Notes under the pieces: model-generated
What the model saw: only the letters and a program-made list of their open reading frames with translations
The model's database searches: none
What the model was told of the DNA's origin: nothing
Shown: positions 1-11,617 of the stretch, in pieces
Numbering within the stretch: the stretch's first letter is position 1
How the letters are laid out: the number at the start of each line of letters is the position of its first letter
Made by a program: the position numbers and the translations under genes
Source of the DNA: Oasisia sp. SBJ-2009
Lineage: Eukaryota > Annelida > Polychaeta > Sabellida > Siboglinidae
Reading direction: 5' to 3'
Assembly (NCBI GenBank): GCA_964017155.1
Contig: OZ024854.1
Location: forward strand, 14,662,681 to 14,726,680
Length of the DNA stretch: 64,000 nucleotides

Positions 1-120
1 GATATATTGTAAATATAAGTCAAACACAACATTTTCTTTTATTATACATTATTTATTTCACTTATAGTTAAGACAACAGAAGTGTGTAACAATACTGTGA
101 ATTGACCCAATGTAACTTAC

Positions 121-937
121 CACTGAATGATTGTGAACACGGCTTGATCTAGAAGTATTTGATCTAGTAGATCCTCTTGTATCACCGGTCTACAACATAA
201 AGGAAACTGTGTGTATGTGTATGTATGCGTGCATTACATTGATAAAAGTCATAGAATTTTATCAGTCTGTTTGATTTTTGGTTGAAATCCATGTTAAACA
301 AATTCTTTAAAGTGACCACGCCTTCAGGCCATAATGTGACCAGTTACAGCAGTCTAAAACAGCCAACAAACTTCCACAGCATTGGCCAATGTTCCAATCC
401 CAACTGATTTTCTATCTGTACATTGTTTATTCACATTTCTCTCCTTTTTCAAGTTTACAGGAAACTGCTCAATTCCTGTTATACTAACTTTAGCAGGTTT
501 GACACAAATATTTAAATGCAACTAACAAACTCTAAAAAATGCAAATAAATGGACCCCACAGTTTCTTGTCCATGGGTGTCTAATCGTTAGTGTGTAATTC
601 TGTGTATACAAAACAAGGTTGATAACAAATTAGATCTCACACATGCCAATTGTTATTCTGGGCATCGACAGAACACTAACTGCTATTGTCAGTATGTCAT
701 ACATAACAAAGTTGGACTACATATTATGGTAAAACGAAAACAACAAAACACAATATATCTACTTGAAAATACAGTACCAGTTAAAACAGATACAATCATG
801 ACTGAACTCACCTGTGATGGTGTGGAGAAGACTGACGATGAAGTAGATCCTGACCTACTGGAAGTACTTCCAGATGACAAATGTCTTGAATAGTCTGCAG
901 ATACATCAGCCTACAACATATCTGTACCTCTACAACA

Positions 938-999
<62 letters not shown>

Positions 1000-1059
1000 A
1001 AGATTTGTTTATGAGCCAGGTATGATCACTTATGTTCCTGATATATATATACATGTATG

Positions 1060-1111
<52 letters not shown>

Positions 1112-4100
1112 TACACAACAATATATATCTTACACAAAGGCACATTTTATTATCACTAATGTCAGCCTGCTTTTGTGCTAATGACTGCAGTGCGAGTCTC
1201 GGGGTACGTTGTATTATTTGTTCTGGCAACATCTGAAACTCATGTAGCAAACTCCAAATGATTAGTAATCCTTGTTGGGATCGCACGCTGTTTGCGCTTG
1301 CCTCCCCGTTTTCTAGACATGTCCCAAACGTCTCATTAAGGAATAAGTTGCATCAGGCAGTCGGGGTGTGACCGTCCTGGAGCCAGGCCAAAGAGCTCGA
1401 ATGAAGCACATCGTCAAAAATGTGCTGCCAAATTGCGTAACTCACTGGACGTTGTCAGTGGGCAGCTGAAGTTGACCACCAACTTCATTCACATCACGGA
1501 TGGCTGATTACGTTCACATATAAAATACTGTGTCCCTACATATAAAAACTATACCGTGACGATCACTTTATCTTCACAAACTATTAGTAGTGTGCGCAAT
1601 CCTCAGTTCACCATAAATCCACAGACACACAGTAATTAGCAGAGCACAATTAGGCCTGCTGCCTGTTAGGCACTACCACAACAGATATATTAGTGAGGTG
1701 ACTGTATTAAAGGGACTAATATCTTATACTGTACTATTAAAACCATCTGCAGCTGTCCTGATGTGACTCAATTATGAGGTATTACTAGGGTGGCATTAAA
1801 CCAAGGTTTGACTGTACATGTAATTCCTTTCAGATTTAGATTTGTGGGTCAGTTATGGATATTTGTTGCAATTTATCGCATTAATACAACAAGGCAACAA
1901 TTGCAATTTTGGTATTGTGCAGAAGCAAAATAAGATTTTAATTGGCTACAGTGTCCTAAATAAGTGACATATAAATTAATGCTGATGTATTTATATAGGT
2001 ATCCCATAGATGTCGTACATACCTTTTTACTGGTATGTGCATTAAACAAAATAACAATATGTAATATTATACAGCTGTAAAATGGATCGCATATGCAGAT
2101 ATAACAGTTTTGCACTTACTAGTAGTTAAATTATGATTTTGTCAATAAATCAGTGATACAACCTTTGGTGATCAGCTTTCCAAGATACATATCATAAATT
2201 CATAATAACAAACCAATAACCAGCACAGTATTACTCTCTGGTACATATGTTTTCTGTCTTGATACTTTTTACCCAATATATTTATGATTTTCTTGGGCAT
2301 CCTTTCTGTCTTTAAATTTTACTCATACCCACCATGGCGGGAGAGGGTGGTGGTGTCAGGCTTGATGACGTTGATTTAGTTCTGGGAAAGACCAGTGAAT
2401 CATATCTCCGCTGTAAAAAACAAACCATTACATTACATTAGCTATATATTGTGAAATTCTGGCTTCAGATGTTTTTATTCATGACAATGAATTATTTAAT
2501 GGCTTCAGGCATTTAAAAATGGGCCAAGTGACCCTGGACTATATAAGTTGGTAAATATGAAATAAATGTGTTTTATGTATCACTGTAATCACTTGTGGTA
2601 TTGATACAACCCTTATATCACTGTTACCACTTGACCCAATAAGTCAGAGTGCCCCACCCATCAACAATGGAAGACTGGGAATGCAACTTCTCTCTGGCTG
2701 AGGCCTGACCAGTGGCCACTAGTGAAATACACAGATATCCACAGGAGGTCCATGTCCTGAGAGGGGCTAAAAGGTTCATGCAGAAACTGTCAACATCTTA
2801 ACATTTTGCTTTTTTGGGAGGTCTTGAGAAGCCCTTAAAAAAGACTAGTGAACTACAAATTTCTTGTGTACAAAGAATATACCATCAGATATGTCTACAG
2901 TATGTGCCCATACTTTCTCAGTCGACTGTGAATAAGTGTCACACTTGTTGTCAACTGTATAGCCATGACAAGAGCGACCATTGTTCGGGTAATTATCGCC
3001 ACCCCGCATGAATCAAGTGCAGATGGGGCACTTTATCCGGTGGTCCGCCATTACAATTACATTAAAATTGAAAGGGCGAAGTCGAACAATGGCTAATAAG
3101 AGAAAAAGACAACTGAAAATTGGTCTTAAAATAGCCCACTATATTGCAGAGGTGAAAAGAAAAACGATAAACCGTAACTCGGCTAAACAAAATATGGCAT
3201 GAGTTCACAAAACTGAGACAAATATGGAGCTACGTGAAGGCGAGACTTAAATAATGGCGGCACCAATGGAAAAAGGAGGGACTCGGTAATTGGATAGGGT
3301 GGTGGGAGCTGTAGGTAGGTCATATTTAATTTTATCAATTTTGGTGAGCAACTTGGGCGCGGCCATGTCTATTGCACCCTGTGAAGCGACGGAGCCAGGC
3401 TAAGTCTATGTTAGGCAGTAAATGCAATTTTTAAGATTTAGTGCAATTGACTGTAACTAGGCTACGTATTATTACATTGAGGGCATTTGAAATGCTGGCA
3501 TATGTGTGTCCCATCAGATTACTACAGTAGTAATCCCATGCATTCCTTTATTAAACACATCACAATTTGTTACCACCTCTAAAAGTTAATGTACATAAAA
3601 AACTTACCTCATCTTTCACAGGCACGACAGTTACATACTGCAAAATTCAAAACTTCATTAAACAACCTAAGAAATGTAATGAGACTACAATGTGAAATAT
3701 TCATGCAAACTTCTGGTCAGCTAGATCATAATGACATTATCTTTATTTCCATACTACAGATAATTAACATCACATAATTATTGCAATCTTTGGGGATATG
3801 ATTACAAAACTATTTACAATCAGTATAGTATATTACAATGATTTCATCAAAATAATATGTGCTACTTAAAATATCAGAAACATCAAATAAATAATTTTAA
3901 TGAGATTCAAACAGAGTCTATATAACTTTGGAAATCGGTTTTTTATTTCAATAATTATTCAGCGTTAAAACTAAAATCTATAAAAAAAAAACTGCATGTC
4001 ATAAAAACATCATTCAAGCTTTAAAATCGATGTAGGTATTTAACGATAATTATATGAAAAATATAAAATATTTACCTTCCCATCTTGAAGTGTAGACTGC

Positions 4101-6993
4101 AATATAAACACATTTGATAAGAATTCATGAATGTTTCAAAAAATCAATTAAACTATAAAGATTAATCTTCTTAATTAATCATGGATTCGTTTGATAATAT
4201 AAAACCTGTTTAATGAAGTTCAGAACATAGTTTTTATTAATCTTATTAACATAATGATTTCATGTAATGTTTTTTTATTTTTTACATATGACTAATTTCG
4301 TTAGAACACGTCACATATTATATACATTATATACACATGTATATTATATATTGCATATATTATTTTATTTATACAATAAACAATATTTTTACAAATGCAT
4401 ATATATTATGTATAATATATATAATATACATGTGTAATGTATATATATATATATATTTAATATATATGTACACATGTATATATACGGCCCTGTGTGTGTA
4501 TACATAATATACACAATATATGTAATATGTATATAATTTGTAATACAAATTATGTATATATAATTTATTTATATTTTATATATACATATATTATGTTCTA
4601 TTCATCAGCTATTTGAATACAGTTGCAGATAAGCAACTCATGTGTTTCTGCTCGTATACTAAGAACCATCAGCTGTTGTTAAGTAAAATCTAAAATGCGT
4701 ATTTTATGTAATCTGTGACATTATTACAGAAACATATTTGGTCTAACCCCACCAATTAATGGCAACATGCTGGTGGCGCCACCTGACAGAGTTCACTGTG
4801 GCAGTAATGACTCGGAGAGGAAAGCGCATTATTTACTTACACACTTTGATCAATTTTCAGGCATTAATTATTTTTTGTGGTCACGTGACAAGTGCATATG
4901 CGAAGTACAGGTGTAGTAGATACAACATGCGAAGTTTGGTCATCGTAGGTGATCATTGTGATGGCGTTTTCGGGCCTAAACTGCAAAAGTACCCGCCATC
5001 ATTTATACTGTTGTGTTCCAGGCTGCAAAGTATTTCGAACAGTGTTCCTGTAAGTGTTCTCAGATTTCCAAACAGTGTTATTGAATGAGAAAGATACCTA
5101 GCATGAATAGTAAAAATTCGACGCGACCCAGACCAGCATATATGCAACCTGGCATCTAACCTCGATTACCCAGGCTCCGTGAGGTGGCAGCACTTTTAAG
5201 CCCCTCAACTCTGCCTAGGGAATTAATGGGCTGCAGTTGTAACCGCCAGGGCGACCTTACCCCAAATTAGGGTAGTAAAGATGGGATAAATACTCGATTT
5301 GCATTCGAAATTTCAAATATTCAAACATTTTCCTGTGATTCGATTCGATAATTCGCAGCTATATAAATGAATATTGTTCGAATATTTCATATCATTTCAT
5401 ATAATTTCATATTATAGTCCAGGCTCTGCCATATAGGCCCATAAAAATGTCGACGTTTTGTGAAAAGATATGCTTTTTAAATGTTGATTTTAACCCATTA
5501 ACTTGACCTTTGACCTATATGGTCAACCTAAAAGGTCATGAAATAATATTATTTGATTGGAAATAATCACAATCATCGATAGGGACATAAAAATCCAGTT
5601 TCTAGCTCATTTCGATCGAGAGTTACGGCTTATTGTGTTTCTGCAGTCGACAGTCATCGTGGATGAGCGGCCATGTTGGATTTATCATCAAATATGGCGT
5701 CAAATCATAAAATGCATAGGTCAGGCGTGTCGGGAACGTCAATTTTAGGCGGAATTGATACCAAGTTTGGCTATCTAGCCCTTCTAGATCCAAAGTTATA
5801 GATGAAAACCTGGTCCGCGGTGGCCATTTTGGATTTCACGCTCCAGTGACCTTATGCCACGGATTTTCAAAAAGCACCTCCTGGATTGTTAAAAGGCATG
5901 GCATGTAGAATACAAATCAAAAGAAAAACTGCGTTTACCTCGAACGAAATGTTTACGGGCCTATATGGCAGAGCCAGGACTACTATTTACCATTAAAGAA
6001 ACACCTGCTACACAGTGCCACAATGACATGATTAATCTGGTATGATCATGATTACACTGTACACAAACATTTTCAATGATTACTTTTATACACGGATTGC
6101 TGTCAAGTATGAGTTGTTCAAATGACACATGGACCAGTCTCAATGCTATCTTTCAATCAATGCGCAAACTTACTACATATTCGTCTTCTTCGCACTCATC
6201 GGCATAATCCTACAATGAAAACAAAACATATTTTTGGTACACCAGTAAATGCGTTTACTGTAGCGTAGGTGTAGCAAAAATCTCACTTTCAGCCATATTA
6301 TACTGATATTTGCTGTTTGATATGTACAATCCAGCAATATCGCCCATTTGTGGAAGCCATGACAGACTGGCAGGCGAGAAACATGACTGATATCAGCCAA
6401 CAATAAACAACAATAAACAATACTTCCCACCATATTTACTTATTTAATTATTAATTAATTAAACGTAAAGCAATTGATCACATTGTAATTTGAAGAAAAA
6501 AAGGTCATCACACAAACCAAGTGCTAGTAAACAATAAAATCAGATTGGTGCTGTGAAGCCAATGGCAGAGTAGAAGCCACACGCAGAACAAACACCTAAT
6601 ACGCACTACTCCAGATTCGTTTTACAGTCACTTCTATGTTGAATTTCTAGTCTGTCAAGATAAGTGTTTCAAAATACACCTGTACAAGACAAACACAAGA
6701 ACATCATAAAGCAAATGACAATTATTACAGTGTTATTTTTAGTCAAAGCATTTAGAAATTTGGGGTCCACGATTGACCGTGTTATATCTGATTCGTATCA
6801 TAACAAGGCACCTAATAAGTTGCACCTGTAATACTAGAATGTTCATCAAACTGTGAAATGCATTTTGTGTAAAACATCACAGATATCCTGTTGATTGTTA
6901 GAATTATGTCAGCTTTTTACTAACCGATGAAGAATTTCTCGTCTTTGATGAAGAATGTCTCGTCTTTGTCCCTATTTTCTTTTTGGTCGCCAT
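121..6993 (-). CDS. Predicted multi-exon host gene, Ser/Arg-rich protein, 3' end beyond window
   Basis: I do not recognise the product. Exons on the minus strand, in transcript order: 6996-6925 (ATG at 6993-6991), 6209-6174 (36 nt), 4096-4076 (21 nt), 3637-3608 (30 nt), 2410-2329 (82 nt), 894-812 (83 nt), 189-121 (69 nt). Each is bounded by AG before and GT after, with good donors (GTAAGT, GTGAGT, GTATGA, GTTAGT, GTAAAT). Every exon starts in the phase the previous one leaves: phase 0 throughout, except one phase-1 junction after 2329 that the next exon accepts. The joined frame is open for 130 codons. The start is basic (MATKKKIGTKTR). The second exon is acidic (DYADECEEDEYV). A Pro-rich turn (LTPPPSPAM) is followed by Ser/Thr/Arg-rich tracts such as SGSTSSRSGSTSSS and TRSNTSRSSR. 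The low-complexity tail suggests a nuclear or chromatin-type protein, but that is inference. The acceptor before 894 has a weak pyrimidine tract. Further exons may be missed between 6174 and 4096. The gene leaves the window at its 3' side. Confidence 0.5.
190..811. other. Intron of the left-edge gene
   Basis: The stretch between the 189-121 and 894-812 exons is AT-rich and non-coding. A 55-codon plus-strand frame at 726-893 antisense to the second of these exons looks like a mirror of the minus-strand exon, not a gene. Confidence 0.4.
941..1109. repeat. (GT)n then (TA)n microsatellites
   Basis: A pure GT run covers about 947-998, and a TA run covers about 1063-1109 flanked by GTATGATA/ATCATAC inverted sequence. 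Both lie in an intron of the predicted left-edge gene. The 44 bp just before the GT run (903-946) recur exactly at 39644-39687. Confidence 0.9.
1110..2328. other. Intron of the left-edge gene
   Basis: AT-rich non-coding sequence. I found no further exon with both splice signals and no recognisable mobile element. Confidence 0.35.
2411..3607. other. Intron of the left-edge gene
   Basis: The short frames on the plus strand (around 2814-3202) have no recognisable domain and probably arise by chance. I see no mobile element with definable ends. Confidence 0.35.
4097..4740. other. AT-rich intron with TA-type simple sequence
   Basis: About 4320-4590 is nearly all A, T and TATA/ACATGT-type simple sequence with many short palindromes. 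I see no coding potential. Confidence 0.5.
4741..4991 (+). repeat. Dispersed repeat, copy 1 (inverted copy at 59211-59461)
   Basis: About 250 bp beginning GGTCTAACCCC and ending near GGGCCTAAACTGCAAAAG. It matches the reverse complement of 59211-59461 over its whole length with scattered mismatches and a few small gaps. Shared blocks include GGTGGCGCCACCTG, GCATTAATTATT and TTTGGTCATCGTAGGTGA. The family is not identified. No terminal inverted repeats were seen, so it could be a SINE-like or truncated element. Confidence 0.7.
5159..5280 (+). repeat. Short dispersed repeat (GTGAGGTGGCAGCAC family), copy 1
   Basis: Contains the shared block CCGTGAGGTGGCAGCACTTT, then AAGCCCCTCAACT and later CCTTACCCCA. 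Relatives lie at 40950-41000 and 57811-57930, with shorter ones at 58103-58140 and 58288-58320, all in the same orientation. No coding capacity. The class is unknown. Confidence 0.65.
5417..5980. mobile_element. MITE with TA target duplication (564 bp)
   Basis: A non-autonomous DNA transposon. The ends are inverted repeats of about 27 bp, GTCCAGGCTCTGCCATATAG at the left and the reverse complement of GTCCTGGCTCTGCCATATAG at the right, with one early mismatch. It is flanked by TA at 5415-5416 and 5981-5982, the target of Tc1/mariner-like and some other DNA transposons. The interior has no long frame. It lies in an intron of the left-edge gene. Confidence 0.8.
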
Positions 6994-7115
6994 TGCCTGA
7001 AACCAAATAAATCAAATGTAAGTCAAATCTGTCAATAGAAAGTCAACCACATTGTGGGTTGCATTTCTGAATGTTAAAGGGAAACAAAAGTCAATGTGTT
7101 GATCATATGGGGGTT

Positions 7116-7690
7116 AACAGAGTTAATAAAAAAGTAACAACTTCCAACAACAATCATATTTTTAACGTCAATGGTTTACCAGGAAAAAACTAGAACACAT
7201 AGCCATAGACAGTCTATAGACTATGCCATTTAAAAAAAAAAGACGTCATTAAGGCGTGAACTGTGCATGCGTATTATTATCTGATACTGACCTAACCACG
7301 AAAACGACTGCCAACAGCTGCCAAACGTCTCACATTTCTTACATACATAAACATACATGCTACATTACAAAAAATCACTTGTATGCCTCTAATGAAGAAA
7401 ATTCACAAAAGAAATGCGCAAATCTTGACGGACGGCAACTCGACAACTTCGACAACCATAAACTCGTTATTATAACTTAGTTTTACACGAAATACTGCTA
7501 GAAGTCGCGTTTGTGCGCGCGAATATTTATAAACCTTACTGCATTCGCACGCGCAAATTAGTTAAATTAATTATAAATATAATAATAATTAGCAGCATCA
7601 TTATGGTCTGCAGAAAATGTTAAACGGCAAACAAAGGTGGTGATATGGGCCTAATAGAGTTGATAAAAAGTAACAATTTAATATAACAAT
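7116..7690 (+). repeat. Two fragments of the AATAGAGTTAATA repeat
   Basis: 7116-7183 and about 7627-7680 resemble the arms of the inverted-repeat element at 35513-36286 (shared AGAGTTAATA, AGTAACAA, TTTTTAACG, GGTTTACCAG). Between them lies the presumed promoter region of the left-edge gene. The frame at 7256-7480 shows no recognisable domain. Confidence 0.45.
7524..7531 (-). promoter_or_regulatory. Candidate TATA box for the left-edge gene
   Basis: Read on the minus strand, TATAAATA lies about 530 bp upstream of the first coding exon, next to a CpG-containing GCGCGC stretch (about 7500-7560). The coding-start exon has an acceptor in front of it, so an untranslated first exon upstream is expected. 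No splice donor here is clear enough to call that exon, so this is a weak positional inference. Confidence 0.2.
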
Positions 7691-8885
7691 ATATAACTTT
7701 TAATAGTTTATTTTATATAGCGCCAAGTCCATAATTATTAATGGCACTTCAGAACATACTGTTATTAAAGTATATGCAATAAGAAGAATGCTACACACAG
7801 GTAATATAAAAAAATACATGTGTCTGCATAATTATCTAACATTGCCTATTGGTCATAAAAGAGGTATGGAAATTATGTGTTGTTCAATGATGTCATATTG
7901 TTTATTTTATCAATATTTCTATAAACATCCTGCGTGTCCTGCGAGCATGCAAGCTTATAATTACATAAGCGATGTTTTAACAATAATAACTAAAACAATA
8001 ACATATTAATATTATTATTTTTAAATGCACCAAAACCTTCTTTTTCTACCACCATATATTCATATTTTGTTTAAATTTCTGTAATTTATTGATCGAGATC
8101 TGGCATTTCTTTGCAAAACAATAGGATAGGGAAGAGAACTCTCCATAAAAAAAAATTATGTACTCTGTACTTGATCATTCTATGAATTAGGCAGCCAATT
8201 ATTGGATTGGGGAATTTGTTATCCTGCATAATGACCTGTCATGTGGTGATTATGTTGAATAGTTGCTTACAATTTTGAACAATAAATTGAAATGTTATGG
8301 TTGTTTACTTTATCATCACCTGTATTCATAGCGGTCTGCGTTTGCTGTCAACACATCTGTCAAAAACCTGTTTGCATAATCATGGGTCGTAATGTTCTAC
8401 TCTTGGTAAACTGTCGGAGGACTGATCTATGCTATGTGCTGGATTTTACAAGAGGACTGTCATGGTAAAAACTGTATTATGCTTTTACTGATTAATTAGC
8501 AGCTTTAAACTATTACTTTGTTTTACTTTTACTGATTAAAATTATGATTTGGTGCTTTCCCCAGAGAGTATACAAGGTTTTGTCATAAGGATTATTCCTG
8601 AAATTATTATGGATGTGCTAATACTGCAACAGAGTGACCAACAGACACACAATACAGCTGCACAATGTAACAATACAATAACATTTTTTGTCCAAAACTG
8701 GGAATGTTTTTAGACCGTTCGTCAAAACATAAAAGAAACCAAATAAATTAATTATTAAAACAGTATGTAAACCATACTTATGATAAAATAAAAAATTATC
8801 TATAATATAATTGTAATTATACCTCGGGGGTACCTTGGGGTAGTTATAATTGTGGTCAGCCTTCCACAAATAAAATAAACAAAAT
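7691..8885. other. Unassigned AT-rich intergenic DNA
   Basis: Only short chance frames. A TATATAGCGCC motif at about 7714 recurs at about 14125, where it is paired with GGGCGCTTTACA. This is a dispersed non-coding motif; nothing else is recognised. Confidence 0.5.
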
Positions 8886-9985
8886 TCAACATACACACAT
8901 AATGAATGATGTGTGTCTCATGGAAACGTCAGAGGTGCTTGTCGTTGAAAAGTCATACAGACATGGGATTGAATGAGCCAAGCTTTCTATTTGTTTTGGA
9001 TGTGATGGTTCTAAACCATTTGGACGAGGGCAGGACGTCAATTGCTGTGCTGAGGTATGTATACTCGTCAACTACCTCTACCTTGTTATCATGGATGAGT
9101 ATCAAACTGGGATTGAGGGTATTTCCTAAAATCAATGCACACGTCTTTGGTTTTTGTTGCTTTCAGGCATAAATATGATTTATCAACAAAGTTTTCTAAC
9201 ACAGAACAATGGCCAACCTAATAAGAAAACAACAGATTGAGTAATGCTGTCATCTGAGAATTTAATTAAATATCTACTGTCATTTCTATATAATATGAAT
9301 AAAAGAGGGGATAAGACACATCGTTGTGGTGGGCCAGTGGAAACAACTTTCACAATAGAAATGGTGTGATTCACTTGAACCTGTTGGGGTCTCCCCACCA
9401 AAAAATCAAGCTTCAAGCTTAAACTCAGAAATTAATTTCTTAACAAGTGAGGCTGCAGCATATTTAAGGCACAGCTGATCCAGGTAGAGAACTCTGGCAT
9501 GGGTTTTGGCTTCCTCAAGATGACAAAGTATGTAGTTTATTAGAGTAGCGACTGTATCCTCCACCCCTCTCCCAGGCCGATATGCAAATTGCAGAGGATC
9601 CAAAAGATGGTGTGCATGGTGTATGATCATGGTTTTGATGATTTTTTGAAAGCTACATTACATGTGTCCACCAAAACATGTGTGATTGGCAAAAATTTGG
9701 TCTTGCATAAAGCCCTGCATCAGGATCAGGACTTTTCCGCATATTTGTACACTGGAATACTCTCAACACATCTTTTTATTCAATATGTAGTTTACCACCT
9801 GTCTTAGATGAGTTTATAATATCATCAATGACAGAACGGAAATTTTGTATAAAAATGAGAATAGAAAGAATTCATATCCTCTGCAAACCCTCCGTCATCT
9901 TTACCCCTCAAGGGCGATAAGTGATTGGAATTCTGTCCATTTTGCTGCATGCCACTCATGGTCTTAATGGCTTCCCAGACTGCTG
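8886..9985 (-). pseudogene. LINE reverse-transcriptase relic (CR1/Rex1-like)
   Basis: A degenerate ORF2 piece of a non-LTR retrotransposon in several minus-strand frames. In order it reads a pre-RT spacer near 9970-9830 (VWEAIKTMSG), the RT block LLDPLQFAYRPGRGVEDTVA near 9600, a damaged core with PPQRCVLSPLLFILY near 9300 and FSDDS where FADDT is expected, and a post-RT segment near 9130-8960 (EVVDEYTYLSTAI, FRTITSKTNRKLGSF). The catalytic FADD is altered and there are several frameshifts, so it is dead. Motif style matches the LINE at 52170-55665. Confidence 0.8.
9659..9718 (-). mobile_element. Fragment of a CAGGGCTTTATGCA hAT-type MITE
   Basis: On the minus strand this reads CAGGGCTTTATGCAAGACC and ends TTTTGGTGGACACATG, nearly the same as 18167-18222. 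It sits inside the LINE relic at 8886-9985. Only one terminus of the element is present. Confidence 0.6.
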
Positions 9986-10060
9986 GCCCCCACTTTTACT
10001 GTTGGGTCCCCACATGTCCAACTCTGTGGGCATGACTGGCCCCCAGATCAAACATATGCA
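9953..10060 (+). mobile_element. Fragment of the CAGGGTT-type hAT-like repeat
   Basis: Matches the left end region of the element at 33134-34507 (shared CTGGCCCCCACTTTTACTGT-like and CTGGCCCCCAGATCAAACA blocks). It is a detached left-end fragment. Confidence 0.55.
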
Positions 10061-11084
10061 TACATGTTAAGTTTTGGAAATGCCAATGTGGAAGATTTAT
10101 ACGTAAATCGGAGGGTCTCGGGAAAAACAGTATTTTATACGTAAATCGGAGGCTCTTGGAAAAGGGGGCTACTGTACGTAAATTAGGTTTTTAATCATAA
10201 ATGCAAAGAATATAATACAAAAAGGAATACATTCCACTTATTAAGATATTGACATAGATGTTGTTATATGAATTAACTAACTCTGGAGCAAAACTATTCT
10301 TGGAGCCATGAACAATATTCAATATTAACATAGATGTTTTATTATTACTAGTCATAATACCACAAATATAATATAATTCCCTGCTAATCTCATAAAAAAA
10401 TTATGTGTTGCTCTTTGGCCCTCGTGAATTAAAAAGAAGGCTTGGTTATAGAACAATAAATATTATAATGTTCAGTAATTTACTTCTTGTGTTCTAGGTA
10501 TAGGCCTAACATAGGCATATTTGTTCAGCTTCTGATATGTATCATAGGTTGCAAAGAATCCCTTGCATGAAAAGCACAGCATCTACATGATATTTTATTA
10601 CACAACTAATATAATTTTTACATGTAAAACTTGAATATGGAATTCATTATTTTATGAGCTGGACTGAGCCATGGTAACGTAGGCACGACTGGAGCTATTT
10701 AAATAACCATGCTTTCAGTCTGTTAAGGATGTTTTTCATTTACATGTCAAATGTACTCAAATAATAAAGCGCTTAGCTAAAGTACATACATTTACAAACA
10801 TGCACATGTAGTGTAGATGTATGGATGGACATTATTTGTAAAGATGTAAACGGATTTCACTTTGTTCTACAAGACTGGAACGTACACAGTGGGCGATAAT
10901 ACGGTATCGAAGCGGCTCGCGGCGATTCTATAAACAATGTCAGCGACAGGCAAGGTGTAGGCCTTGTACTTAGATATTTATTAGACTGTTTTTAATGTTC
11001 AGTCATGACAGTAACATGTGATTTAAATGTGGGGAAATCTCTCAGTCAAAAACCGAGAAAAACTAAACAGGATATACATCATTT
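10061..11084. other. Unassigned intergenic DNA
   Basis: Contains an imperfect direct repeat of TACGTAAATCGGAGG (about 10100 and 10140), and GGAGCCATGAACAATATT at about 10302 that also occurs beside the Penelope insertion near 54170. No gene seen. Confidence 0.4.
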
Positions 11085-11617
11085 CTTGCAAAATCGCTAT
11101 GTATGTGCTGTACACCCGATACCAGTCTGGAGCAATTGTATAAGTCAAGAACACTGCAAATGGCAACCAACATCTTATCTGACCCCCACCCACTTCTTAC
11201 ACGACTGTTACGAACTTCTCCCCTCTGGAAGGAGGTACAGAATGCCAACAGTAAAAACCCAGCGAGCCCTTAAATCCTTCATTCCATCCTCCATCAAGTC
11301 TCTGAATCAGCCACACACAAAATAGTCCTTGAACTATCACATTCTCTACCGCTGCCATTGCAATGTTGTTTTATCATATTTATTAATTAATTAATTTATC
11401 TTATTATAATACTGTCATTGTTTTAGAATATTTATTTATTCCAATATATATCATATTTATATTTTTAGCTGACGTTTACATATTTACATGCTTGATTTTA
11501 CTGTATACATGCGTTTACTACGTGATTTAAATATTGTGTTTTTATGCAACCTCCAAAGTGCAAAATGTATTTCCATTCTATGAATTGGACAATAAAGTTA
11601 TTATTATATTATTATTA
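11085..11617 (+). pseudogene. LINE 3' terminus (CR1/Rex1-like C-terminus and tail)
   Basis: The frame 11005-11325 ends with the C-terminal signature of this LINE group: THFLHDCYELLPSGRRYRMP, then KTQRALKSFIPSSI. It is followed by about 280 bp of AT-rich 3' UTR ending in an AATAAAGTTATTATT-type simple tail near 11590-11617. Only the last part of ORF2 is present, a typical 5'-truncated insertion. Confidence 0.75.

Noticed and set aside
726..893. 55-codon acidic plus-strand ORF
   Set aside because: It is antisense to the 812-894 exon, which has matching splice sites and phase on the minus strand. Kept only as an alternative.
4300..4590. AT-rich region as a possible replication origin or matrix attachment site
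   Set aside because: Only base composition supports it, and such tracts are common throughout this window.
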